A DNA stretch of 64,000 bases from an uncultured Shimia sp. GTDB taxonomy: Bacteria > Pseudomonadota > Alphaproteobacteria > Rhodobacterales > Rhodobacteraceae. A program made the position numbers and the translations under genes. The notes beneath the pieces were generated by a model. It did not search any database. It saw nothing but the letters and a program-made list of their open reading frames with translations, and was not told the origin of the DNA. Below, piece by piece: positions 52,911-61,130 of the stretch (the first letter of the stretch is position 1; every line of letters begins with the position of its first letter). The stretch is from positions 21,624 through 85,623 of the forward strand of contig CALCOY010000064.1 in the NCBI GenBank assembly GCA_937897325.1. The letters run 5' to 3'.

Positions 52911-54337
52911 GCAGTGATCGGGTAGACGTAAGGCGAAGCCTGATCGTGCCGCCGGTCAGCGAAATCTAGACCGCGGAACGCCTCCTCGGCCCGGCGCTGC
53001 GCCGCTTCCAGCCGGGCCAGCGCATCGGGCAGATCGAAGGCCTGAACGGTGCCGTCCATGACGACGTGGCGCCCATCGACAAACACATCGCGCACGGCCC
53101 GCTCGCCTGCGACATAGATGAGCGAGCGCAGGGGATCTCGCAGGGGGCGCATAGAGGGTGCGGTGACATCAGCCAAGAACAGATCGGCTTTCGCGCCCAC
53201 AGCCAGCTTACCAATGTCGTCCCGGCGCAGGATCGCCGCACCTCCGGTCGTGGCAGCGTCGAAGATATGGCTGGTGCGCAGGTCATAGGCGTTCCGGGAC
53301 GTGACACGGCTGAGGTAGAGCGCATTGCGCAGCTCTTCGAGCATGTTATGTGGATAGGTGTCAGTACCGATGCCGACGGGCACACCGCCGCGGATATAGC
53401 GCCCGACTGTGTTCATTGTGATGCCGCGGCGTTGAAACACGGTTGGGCAATGGGCGACCGCGACGCCACTCTCCTGCAGCAGGGCGAAGTCGTTCGCCTC
53501 GGGCCAGTAGACCATGTCGTAATCGTTGAGGAAAATCCCATGGCCGATGATGGCGCCCTCGGCCAGCACTCCAAGATCATTAAGCCATTCTAGAGGGGTG
53601 CGGCCGTGGCGGCGGGTGATCTCATTGAACTCCACCACCGACTGGGCGGCGTGGATCTGGAAGGGCAAGCCTTTGTCCTGAGCGGCGGCGAAACTGTCGC
53701 GGATGAGATCAGACGTGCAGGTGTCGATTTGCGACGGGGAAACCATGCCCGATAAGCGCCCCGACGGATGAGCCGCGGCGGCATCTACGAGTGCGAGAGC
53801 AGCTTCCATATCAGCACGGCCTGCAGCCTCGTCCCAGTCATATTCGACCGTGCTACCGGTGTCAGTATACCAGCGGGCCGAGCGGTACATGGGCGAGACC
53901 ACGCCCCGCAGGCCGGATGCAGCGAAGGTATCAAGCCAGCCGTCCCAGGCGACAGAAAGGTCGACGAGGGTTGTCACACCAGACAGCAGAAGCTCGCTAT
54001 AGGTGACCTCGACACAAGCCTGACGGCCCTCGTCATCGGGGCGAAAGAGCGGCATGAACTCATAGAGCGAGGACATGCCCAGCTTGGGGCTGCCCAATTC
54101 GTCCAGCATCCCCTTGTTCATCGCCTCGGACGACGGATGCGAGTGGATGTTGACCAGACCCGGCGAGACCAGCCGATACCGCCCGTCGATCTCGATATCG
54201 GCCGCCCCCTCGTATGGGCCGCCGACATGGATGATCTTGTCATCTTCAAAGGCGACATCGCCGTCCTTAAGATAGGTATGCGCCCCTGCCTCATGGGCAA
54301 CGATCCAGGCAGCGTTACGGATGACAGTGACGGGCAT
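52907..54337 (-). CDS. Amidohydrolase of the TrzA/AtzF-like deaminase group
   Basis: 476 residues, amidohydrolase superfamily with a mononuclear metal site: HSH near residue 65 (GLVNIHSHPSSEAMNKG), HAAQS near 225, HGIFL near 265 and GIGTDTYP near 325. This group deaminates or dechlorinates N-heterocycles (s-triazines, cytosine, guanine analogues, S-adenosylhomocysteine). Its place between binding-protein and ATPase genes of a peptide-type importer suggests it acts on the imported compound. Substrate unknown. Confidence 0.88.
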   Translation of the reverse strand: MPVTVIRNAAWIVAHEAGAHTYLKDGDVAFEDDKIIHVGGPYEGAADIEIDGRYRLVSPGLVNIHSHPSSEAMNKGMLDELGSPKLGMSSLYEFMPLFRPDDEGRQACVEVTYSELLLSGVTTLVDLSVAWDGWLDTFAASGLRGVVSPMYRSARWYTDTGSTVEYDWDEAAGRADMEAALALVDAAAAHPSGRLSGMVSPSQIDTCTSDLIRDSFAAAQDKGLPFQIHAAQSVVEFNEITRRHGRTPLEWLNDLGVLAEGAIIGHGIFLNDYDMVYWPEANDFALLQESGVAVAHCPTVFQRRGITMNTVGRYIRGGVPVGIGTDTYPHNMLEELRNALYLSRVTSRNAYDLRTSHIFDAATTGGAAILRRDDIGKLAVGAKADLFLADVTAPSMRPLRDPLRSLIYVAGERAVRDVFVDGRHVVMDGTVQAFDLPDALARLEAAQRRAEEAFRGLDFADRRHDQASPYVYPITA

Positions 54338-54393
54338 GGGGATCTCCGGCTGGTCAAGGGAAAGCAGGGCCGATTAGGACGGCCTTGCGGATT

Positions 54394-55965
54394 TTACTCT
54401 TTGAACTTGAGGTCAAGACCCTTGTAGAGCCCGGCGCCGTAGATGTTGTGCGGCACGACGGTCTCCAGATCGGCCGATTGCGCAACGACCATCGGCTCGT
54501 GATAGAGCGGCAGCCAGACCGCGGCGTCATGCACGATTTCCAGCACTGCGCCGTAGCTTTCCGCGCGGGTGGCGTCGTCCAAGGCGGTCTTGCCCGCTTG
54601 CAGCAGTTCATCCGTCTCGGCGTCGTTCCAGTTCATCCGGTTGGGCGTCGGCATGTTCTCGGACCGGAAATAAAGGTTCAGCGCATCGCCCGAGGAGACG
54701 TAGGGGAAGCTCATCCCGAACATGTCAAACTCCTGCGTGGCAAGGCGGCCCCAGGCGACGGTTGCATCGAAGGCCTGAATGTCCATCGCCACGCCAATCT
54801 CCCGCAGATAGGCCTGCACGGATTCCGAGATCTTGCCCCAGGTGGATCCGGCAAAGACATAAGCGATGGGCTCCAGCCGCACGCCGTCCTTGCTGCGCAC
54901 ACCATCCGATCCACGCTCCCATCCAGCTTCGTCGAGGATGCGGTTCGCCTCTTCCGGGTTATAGGTCAGCAGCGTGTCATTAAGCGACGTGTTCCAGTCG
55001 AGCGCGCCTTGCGAGACGTAGCTATAGGCCGGTTCCACTTCGCCAAAGAACAAGTCCTCGGCCATCGCAGTCTGATCCACAGCGAGGTTGATCGCCTGTC
55101 GCACGGCAGGATCGGACACGGTCGCCTTATCGATCTTGAAGCCCATGAAATAGGTCCAGAATGCCAGATCCGAGCGGACAACCTCGACCGTCGACGCGTC
55201 GCGCAGCTGCGCCAGGGCAATGTCGGGCACATATTGCGTGATCTCGCTTTGACCAGTAAGCACGGCGACCGTGCGGGTGTTTTCCTCGGGCACAACTTGC
55301 CAGGTGATCCGCTCCATGCTGGCGGGGCCGGTGTTAGTGTGGAAGGGCGCGCCCCAGCTATAGGCCTCGTGCCGTTCGATGATCATCTTGTCGCGCGGGG
55401 TCCATTCAACCCAGCAGAAGGGGCCGGAGCCGTTCAAGCCGGAGACGCCGAAATCCTCGCCCAACGCCTCGACATTGGTAGAATCGATGATCGTGCCGAA
55501 GGATTGGGTAAGCTGGTAGAGCAGTTCCGAAAAGGGCTCGCTCAGCTTGTATTCGACCGTGAATTCGTCGACCGCCGTTACACTCTCTACGTCACCCGCG
55601 CGCCAGGCCACAGGCGATTTCGTCTCTGGATCGACCCAACGGGTGATGGAATAGGCGACATCCTCGGCCGTCATCTGCTTGCCGTCGCAGAAATAGACAT
55701 CTTCGCGCAGGTTGAAGGTGTAGGTCAGGCCATCTTCGGACACTTCCCAAGATTTGGCCACGCCCGGCTCGATCGTCTGCATGTCGGGGTTCAGCGACAC
55801 CAGCGTGTCGCCCAGCATGAACAGCACTTCGGCGGCGGCACGGGCTACGGCACGGTGGGGATCATAGTTGTTGCTGTCGACCTCGCGCACAATGGTGATC
55901 TCTGCCGCTTGCGCGAAAGCTGGCAGAGCAAGCGCCACAGCGGCGGTTAAAGTCAATCTTTTCAT
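54394..55965 (-). CDS. Peptide-type ABC substrate-binding protein
   Basis: 523 residues from the ATG at 55965. Signal peptide MKRLTLTAAVALALPAFAQA, then the family-5 extracellular solute-binding fold (IEPGVAKSWEVSEDGLTYTFNLREDVYFCDGKQMTAEDVAYSITRW). Such proteins bind peptides, nickel, opines or other bulky ligands. Confidence 0.92.
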   Translation of the reverse strand: MKRLTLTAAVALALPAFAQAAEITIVREVDSNNYDPHRAVARAAAEVLFMLGDTLVSLNPDMQTIEPGVAKSWEVSEDGLTYTFNLREDVYFCDGKQMTAEDVAYSITRWVDPETKSPVAWRAGDVESVTAVDEFTVEYKLSEPFSELLYQLTQSFGTIIDSTNVEALGEDFGVSGLNGSGPFCWVEWTPRDKMIIERHEAYSWGAPFHTNTGPASMERITWQVVPEENTRTVAVLTGQSEITQYVPDIALAQLRDASTVEVVRSDLAFWTYFMGFKIDKATVSDPAVRQAINLAVDQTAMAEDLFFGEVEPAYSYVSQGALDWNTSLNDTLLTYNPEEANRILDEAGWERGSDGVRSKDGVRLEPIAYVFAGSTWGKISESVQAYLREIGVAMDIQAFDATVAWGRLATQEFDMFGMSFPYVSSGDALNLYFRSENMPTPNRMNWNDAETDELLQAGKTALDDATRAESYGAVLEIVHDAAVWLPLYHEPMVVAQSADLETVVPHNIYGAGLYKGLDLKFKE

Positions 55966-56002
55966 TTTCTTTATCCTCTTCCTGTTGGGTCTTTTTTTGG
56001 GG

Positions 56003-56887
56003 TCAGGACCGCAGACGCGGGTCCAGCACATCTCTGAGCGCGTCGCCTAGTACGTTGGCGGCCAGCACGATCACGAAAATCATCACCGACGGGATCACCG
56101 CGATATGCGGTGCAAAGAGCAGAAAATCGCGCCCCTGAGCGGCCATCATGCCCAGTTCAGCCTGGGGCGGCTTGGCGCCGAGACCCAGAAAGCTGAGGGC
56201 GGCGCCGATGAGGATGATCTGGCCAAAGCGCAGGCTGATGAAGATCAGGATCGACGAGATGCAGTTGCGCAGAAGGTAGCGGGTAAAAAGCGCGAGATCC
56301 GACAGACCCACGGCGCGGCCCGCTTCGATATATTCCTGTTTCATCACGCTGACGGCGATGGACCGCGCGATGCGTGCGCAATCGGGTACAGTTGCGATGG
56401 CCAGCGCGATCATCACTGGGATGGCACCTGGCCCGAAGACGGCAACAAGGGCCAGACCCAGAAGGATGGCCGGGAAGCTGAGCATCACGTCTACCAGCCG
56501 CATCACCCAAGGGTCGAGGCGCGGGCGGAAGGCGGCAAGCAAGCCGAGAAGAGAGCCCAGCACACCGCCCAGCCCGACACTGACAAGACCGATCAGCAGC
56601 GTCAGGCGGGTGCCATAGAAGATGCGGCTGAGGATGTCCCGGCCCTGCCCGTCCGTGCCAAGTGGATGAAGCCACGCGCCCCGGTCGCTCCAGACCGGAG
56701 GCTGCATCACGGCGCGGGACGAAGCGTAGGGATCATGAGGCGAGATCAGAGGCGCGAGGATGGCGCATAGAACGACGATGGTCAGAACGATCAGCGCGAC
56801 GAATGCCGCAGGATCATGGACCAGCCGCCTCCACCAGGGCAGGCTGGGCGCCGGGGCGTCGAGATCGGCGGGTTCAGCGATGCTCAT
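56003..56887 (-). CDS. Dpp/Opp-type ABC permease (C subunit)
   Basis: 294 residues with six hydrophobic helices. HPLGTDGQGRDILSRIFYGTRLTLLIG near residue 75 is the family mark, and EYIEAGRAVGLSDLALFTRYLLRN is the EAA loop. Overlaps the B subunit by four bases. Confidence 0.92.
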   Translation of the reverse strand: MSIAEPADLDAPAPSLPWWRRLVHDPAAFVALIVLTIVVLCAILAPLISPHDPYASSRAVMQPPVWSDRGAWLHPLGTDGQGRDILSRIFYGTRLTLLIGLVSVGLGGVLGSLLGLLAAFRPRLDPWVMRLVDVMLSFPAILLGLALVAVFGPGAIPVMIALAIATVPDCARIARSIAVSVMKQEYIEAGRAVGLSDLALFTRYLLRNCISSILIFISLRFGQIILIGAALSFLGLGAKPPQAELGMMAAQGRDFLLFAPHIAVIPSVMIFVIVLAANVLGDALRDVLDPRLRS

Positions 56888-57825
56888 GGCGTCTGCACGC
56901 GCGGGTCGAGCAGCGCATAGAGCACGTCGACGATCAGGTTGATAAGGATGAACGCTAGCGCGAGGATGAGGATGGCCCCTTGGGCGAGCGGAAAGTCACT
57001 CGACAGGATGGCGCCCACAGCGAGACGGCCGATGCCGGGATAGGAAAAGATGCTTTCCGTCACCACCGCTCCGCCCAGCAGATAGCCAGCTTGCAGACCC
57101 ACAAGCGTCACCACAGGGATCAGCGCATTGCGCAGCCCGTGACGCAGTATCACACGGGGTTCGGATAGGCCCTTGGCACGGGCAGTGCGCACATGATCAA
57201 GGCGCAGAACCTCCAGCACCGATGATCGGGTCATCCGCGCTACGGGACCAATAAAGATCAGGCCCAGAGACAAAGCGGGCAATGCGATGTGGCGCAACCC
57301 ATCCATGGTCCAGAGCGGCCCGCCCCGCCCGATGAACGGCAAAAGGCGCCATTGAACACCCACAAAATGGATCAGCATCAGGCAGATGAAGAAGATGGGA
57401 AGCGAGACACCGGCCACGGAGAACGCCATGATCGCCCGGTCGGTGATGGAGCCCCGCCAGACTGCGGCCAGTGTGCCCAAAGCGATGCCCAGAGGGATCG
57501 ACCAGATCAGGCAGGCCACCATCAGCTCGGTCGTCGGACCGATGGCGGCACCCAACTCGCTAATCACCGTCTTGTTGGAGATCAGGGAACGGCCCAGATC
57601 GCCCTCCGCCATGCGGCCCAGATAGCGAAAAAACTGGGTGAGTACTGGTTCATCTAGCCCCATCTCGGTTCGGATGGCCGCGACAACCTCGGGGGTGGCC
57701 ATGGGGCCGGCCATCACAATGGCCGGATCACCGGGAACGAGGATCAAAAGGCCGAAGCCCAATAGCAAAACGCCGAAAAGAACGGGGACGGAGATAATCA
57801 GACGGTTGAGCACCAACGTCATCAT
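56884..57825 (-). CDS. Dpp/Opp-type ABC permease (B subunit)
   Basis: 313 residues, six helices. Marks are PVLFGVLLLGFGLLILVPGDPA, LGRSLISNKTVISELGAAIGPT and the EAA loop VLRLDHVRTARAKGLSEPRVILRHGLRNALIP. Four-base overlap with the upstream amidohydrolase. Confidence 0.92.
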   Translation of the reverse strand: MMTLVLNRLIISVPVLFGVLLLGFGLLILVPGDPAIVMAGPMATPEVVAAIRTEMGLDEPVLTQFFRYLGRMAEGDLGRSLISNKTVISELGAAIGPTTELMVACLIWSIPLGIALGTLAAVWRGSITDRAIMAFSVAGVSLPIFFICLMLIHFVGVQWRLLPFIGRGGPLWTMDGLRHIALPALSLGLIFIGPVARMTRSSVLEVLRLDHVRTARAKGLSEPRVILRHGLRNALIPVVTLVGLQAGYLLGGAVVTESIFSYPGIGRLAVGAILSSDFPLAQGAILILALAFILINLIVDVLYALLDPRVQTP

Positions 57826-59465
57826 GTCGCCGCACCCTCCCGCTGATAAACAACCTCTCCTCCCAGAATGGTGAGGTCACATTGCGCCTCGAGCAGACGC
57901 TCCGGCTCTCCTGCCTCGACGGCGGAGAAGAAATCCTTGTCAAAGACCGCGACATCTCCCAGCTGTCCTGGTTTCAGCCGCCCCTTGATCTCCTCTTCGT
58001 GTGCCGCGTAGGCGCCAGAATAGGTGTAGGCATCCAGCGCTTCTTCGAGGGTGAGCGCCTGATCTGCACCCAGCAAGGTGCCTTGCTGTGTCTTTCGGGT
58101 GATCATTGTGTAGAGGTTGGGGCGCGGATCGATCTCCACCACCGGGCAATCGGTGCTGGCAGACGGGTGCAGACCCCGCTCTAGCCAGGTGCGCATCGGA
58201 TGCGACGCTTCGATCCGCTCACGCTCCAGCAGGGTTAGGTAGAGATCACCAAAGTGGTAAAGAAAAGCGGGCTGCGGCGCAGGCAGGATATGGGCGGCGA
58301 CCATCCGCTCCATCTGGTCAGGGCGCAGCCATCCGCAATGTTCGATCCGGTGACGGCGACCCGGATCAGGCGTCTTGGCCAGAGCCGCCTCAAGCGCATC
58401 CAGCACCTGATCGATTGCCGCATCGCCAATCGCGTGGATCGCCATGCGGTAACCCGCATCGTGAGCAGCCGCGACCATTTCATTCAGCTCATTCGAGGGT
58501 AGGCACAGCAGCCCTTTGTCCTCTCCGCCGAGATACGGCTTTGTCATAGCCGCTGTGCGCCCACCTGCGCTGCCGTCGGTAAAGATTTTTACCGGGCCGA
58601 TGCGAAACATGTCATCGCCAGAACCGGAGATCATGCCAGCGCCCATCGCCTCTGGCAGCACGTTCCGTGTCTTGTCGCCCATCAGCGTGGCATAGACCCG
58701 CACCGGCAAGCGTCGCTCGCGATGCACTTTCTGATAGGCCAGCATCTCCGTCCAGCCATCACGGATGCCTACGGCGGCCTCCATACAGGATGTGATGCCG
58801 TAAGACAGCAGATCGCGACCACCCCGTTCGATGGAGGCAACCAGTTCATCCACAGTAGCTGGCGGGAGAATCTGCATGACCGCGTCCCGCCCGTTTTCCG
58901 CCAAAAGACCAGTGAGACGACCATTCTGACGCTCGATCAGGCCACCGGGTGGCGATTGGGTGTCTTCGGTGATCTCGGCAAGCTCCAAGGCGCGCGAATT
59001 CGCGACCGAGAGATGCCCGCAAGTGCGCACAATGTAGACAGGGTGGTCGGGCGCCGCCTGATCCAGCTCTTCACGATATGGATGACGCCCGACATCAAGT
59101 TTGAAGTGATCATAGCCCCGCCCAATCAGCCACTCACCTTTGGGAGTACTCGCTGCCCGCTGGCGAACTACGTCGAGAAGCGCCTCGAGCGTTGAGGCCT
59201 CAGAAGGGCGAAGATCCATCTCGGCCATGGACGTGCCATACGGGATCAGGTGCATATGTGCGTCGTTGAGCCCCGGCATAGCAAAGCGTCCGGCGAGATC
59301 GACCACCTGCGTATGTGGTCCGATGAGCGATGCGACGTCCGCAGCCCCTCCGACCGCTAAAACGCGGCCGCCCCACAAAGCGATTGCTTCGGCCCGGCCT
59401 AGACCCTTGCCGCTCCAGACCGTCCCGCCCGTCAGCACAAGATCGGCGGACACCTTCGCGCTCAT
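57822..59465 (-). CDS. YtcJ-type metal-dependent amidohydrolase
   Basis: 547 residues, Amidohydrolase_3 family. GLNDAHMHLIPYG near residue 70, GRGYDHFKLDVGRHPYREELD, KIFTDGSAGGRTAAMTKPYL with the probable carboxylated lysine region, AIHAIGDAAIDQVLDALE, RIEHCGWLRPDQMERM and HPSASTDCPV follow the family order. Members hydrolyse N-substituted formamides or related amides. First gene of the first operon, with the shared element 226 bases upstream. Confidence 0.9.
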   Translation of the reverse strand: MSAKVSADLVLTGGTVWSGKGLGRAEAIALWGGRVLAVGGAADVASLIGPHTQVVDLAGRFAMPGLNDAHMHLIPYGTSMAEMDLRPSEASTLEALLDVVRQRAASTPKGEWLIGRGYDHFKLDVGRHPYREELDQAAPDHPVYIVRTCGHLSVANSRALELAEITEDTQSPPGGLIERQNGRLTGLLAENGRDAVMQILPPATVDELVASIERGGRDLLSYGITSCMEAAVGIRDGWTEMLAYQKVHRERRLPVRVYATLMGDKTRNVLPEAMGAGMISGSGDDMFRIGPVKIFTDGSAGGRTAAMTKPYLGGEDKGLLCLPSNELNEMVAAAHDAGYRMAIHAIGDAAIDQVLDALEAALAKTPDPGRRHRIEHCGWLRPDQMERMVAAHILPAPQPAFLYHFGDLYLTLLERERIEASHPMRTWLERGLHPSASTDCPVVEIDPRPNLYTMITRKTQQGTLLGADQALTLEEALDAYTYSGAYAAHEEEIKGRLKPGQLGDVAVFDKDFFSAVEAGEPERLLEAQCDLTILGGEVVYQREGAAT

Positions 59466-59691
59466 GAGAACTTGCGTCTTGCAAGTGGTCGGCCCGATCC
59501 CTGATAGTTTTGCATACGCCTCTCCAGTCTCAGGATGCTCTCGGTGCCGCGCTACCGTTAAGTAGACGACCGCATCTGAGCACCTGTCAACGTGAGCTCG
59601 ATTTGGGCACAGGCAGGAACACTTTCGTTAAATCTCTGACTTTGAAAGAAGAATTAGGAGCTAGGTCGTTCGGCTCGCCCAACGCCAGCTT

Positions 59692-59717
59692 ATTAAATTT
59701 CCGATAAGATCATAGCT
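59692..59717 (-). promoter_or_regulatory. Shared 26-base element, copy A
   Basis: Plus-strand ATTAAATTTCCGAT followed by AAGATCATAGCT; 22 of 26 positions match copy B at 49222-49247, with the GAT-N3-ATC dyad conserved. It lies upstream of the first gene of the catabolic run. Likely regulator site for the whole cluster. Confidence 0.6.
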
Positions 59718-59912
59718 AAAACGCGGCGTTTCTGAATATTCTCGATTAGGATATCTTGGTCGCCGATTAAGTCAGTGGGCCCTCAGTTTTGTGTTTAATG
59801 TTATCCATCACGAAGCTGGCGGAAATGTCCGCGATCGGGACCGCCGAAAGGAGACGCTAGTAGAAACGGTCACAATTCGGCGCATCCTCTACGCGGCCCC
59901 TCAAGACGTAGT

Positions 59913-60077
59913 TCAACTCCGCGCTGAAACGTGAGCACCTGCAATCTCTGGGAGCGTTCTGACAACCCGTTCAAAAGCCCGCAACTGGGGGTCAGGACGT
60001 TCGCGTTCCAAGTTCCAGACGTCTGTAAAGTCACGATGGGTGACAGGTCGAATACCTAAGTCGGGTGTCTTGGTGAT
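59913..60077 (-). pseudogene. LysR-type C-terminal remnant
   Basis: About 54 codons with no start: ITKTPDLGIRPVTHRDFTD, VWNLERERPDPQLRAFERVV, RTLPEIAGAH, resembling the C-terminal end of a LysR effector domain (strand, then WxxERP-QLRAF helix). The rest is missing. It may be what is left of a former regulator at this edge of the catabolic cluster. Confidence 0.45.
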
Positions 60078-60112
60078 CTAAAATGCAGTTAAGCATCAAG
60101 ACGCTTGCTCTT

Positions 60113-60310
60113 TCAGAAATCAACGTAAAACGGTCCAGATAGTTGACCGAGGTCAGCCTCGATCTGGTTAGATGTCACTTCGTCACCAAAGTCCGCTAAG
60201 AACTCATCCATATCTTGTAATGCAAATGCGGCGAACTTCTGCTTCCCGCCCAACATGCAGGAGCGCGTACCAGTCACCACGCCCTTGATTGTCAGAAAAA
60301 CATACCCCAT
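60113..60310 (-). CDS. Possible 65-residue protein divergent from the DUF6088 gene
   Basis: MGYVFLTIKGVVTGTRSC then an acidic protein-like stretch (MDEFLADFGDEVTSNQIEADL). The start lies inside the inverted repeat that precedes the DUF6088 gene and there is no clear ribosome binding site, so it may be a fragment or a chance frame. Confidence 0.25.
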   Translation of the reverse strand: MGYVFLTIKGVVTGTRSCMLGGKQKFAAFALQDMDEFLADFGDEVTSNQIEADLGQLSGPFYVDF

Positions 60311-60319
60311 TTTCTGACA
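60290..60319. promoter_or_regulatory. Perfect 10-10-10 inverted repeat before the DUF6088 gene
   Basis: TGTCAGAAAA (60290-60299) and TTTTCTGACA (60310-60319) flank a 10-base spacer, ending 12 bases before the start codon at 60332. AbiEi-type antitoxins bind inverted repeats in their own promoters, so autorepression is likely. Confidence 0.7.
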
Positions 60320-60331
60320 CAGAGTCGAACC

Positions 60332-60928
60332 ATGATTGCGTCAAGAATCATGCAAAGCATCGTTCGGAAGGGCCGCGGCGCCATCTTCGCGCCGTCCGAC
60401 TTCCTCGACATCGGGTCCCGCGCAAGCGTGGATCGGGCATTATCACGCCTAGCCGATCAGGGTGTGATCCGGCGGCTGACGCGTGGACTCTACGACTATC
60501 CCAAGCACAGTTCGCGTTTCAGTGCCCTAGCACCAACCGCTGATGACATCGCGCGCGCAGTAGCACGGAAGGACAACCAGGTCCTGCTGCCTTCGCCTGC
60601 AATGGCGGCAAACCAGCTGGGTCTGTCCACTCAGGTCCCGTCCAATCCAACCTACATGACCAACGGACCTACACGAACCAAGAAGGTCGGACAGCAGGTG
60701 ATCCAATTCCGCAATGCTTCCCCGAAGACCTTGGTTGGTGCCGGTTCAAAGACGGGCACCGTCTTCCAGGCACTGCGCTATGTCGGTAAGGACCGCGTGG
60801 ACGATCAGGTTATCGGCAAGATCGCTCGCGCGCTGGACGCAAAGGATCGAGCGCTGCTTGCAAAGCAAAGCCGACATGTTCCGGCATGGATGCATCCTGT
60901 TGTTGAACAAATCATAGCGCGGGTCTGA
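60332..60928 (+). CDS. DUF6088 protein, AbiEi-like type IV antitoxin
   Basis: 198 residues. N-terminal winged helix (IVRKGRGAIFAPSDFLDIGSRASVDRALSRLADQGVIRRLTRGLYDYPK) with the C-terminal AbiEi-like part (PTADDIARAVARKDNQVLLPSPAMAANQLGLSTQVP, QVIQFRNASPKTLVGAG, RHVPAWMHPVVEQII). Homologues are antitoxins of nucleotidyltransferase toxins encoded just downstream. Here the next frame starts two bases later but is only a remnant. Confidence 0.85.
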   Translation: MIASRIMQSIVRKGRGAIFAPSDFLDIGSRASVDRALSRLADQGVIRRLTRGLYDYPKHSSRFSALAPTADDIARAVARKDNQVLLPSPAMAANQLGLSTQVPSNPTYMTNGPTRTKKVGQQVIQFRNASPKTLVGAGSKTGTVFQALRYVGKDRVDDQVIGKIARALDAKDRALLAKQSRHVPAWMHPVVEQIIARV

Positions 60929-60930
60929 AC

Positions 60931-61130
60931 ATGGATGTTTTAGGGAACGACACGCCTGAACACCTCGAACTTTCAGACAGCGTACGCAAATCTCTGCTGC
61001 AAGATCTTCAGGAGGCCGCCGAGGTCACTATAGCGGGACCCTGCTCAACGAAATCAACACCGGTTTCGCGTCGCGTTTGAAGCTGCCCATTTCCCTTAAG
61101 ATCAATGAGGGCGAAGGCAAATCAGGCTAG
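60931..61130 (+). pseudogene. Frameshifted remnant in the toxin position
   Basis: The ATG at 60931 lies two bases after the DUF6088 stop and gives DTPEHLELSDSVRKSLLQDL before a nonsense tail and TGA at 61078. From 61025 the +1 frame is protein-like (HYSGTLLNEINTGFASRLKL, PISLKINEGEGKSG) to TAG at 61130. The two parts look like one gene broken by a frameshift or deletion. I cannot match it to the AbiEii nucleotidyltransferase; it is named from position only. Confidence 0.45.

Noticed and set aside
54385..55950. 521-codon plus-strand open frame opposite the peptide-binding protein
   Set aside because: It is antisense to a well-supported binding protein in GC-rich DNA, has no recognisable domain and would break a tightly packed operon. 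The same holds for the 415-codon frame at 50881-52128 and similar long antisense frames.
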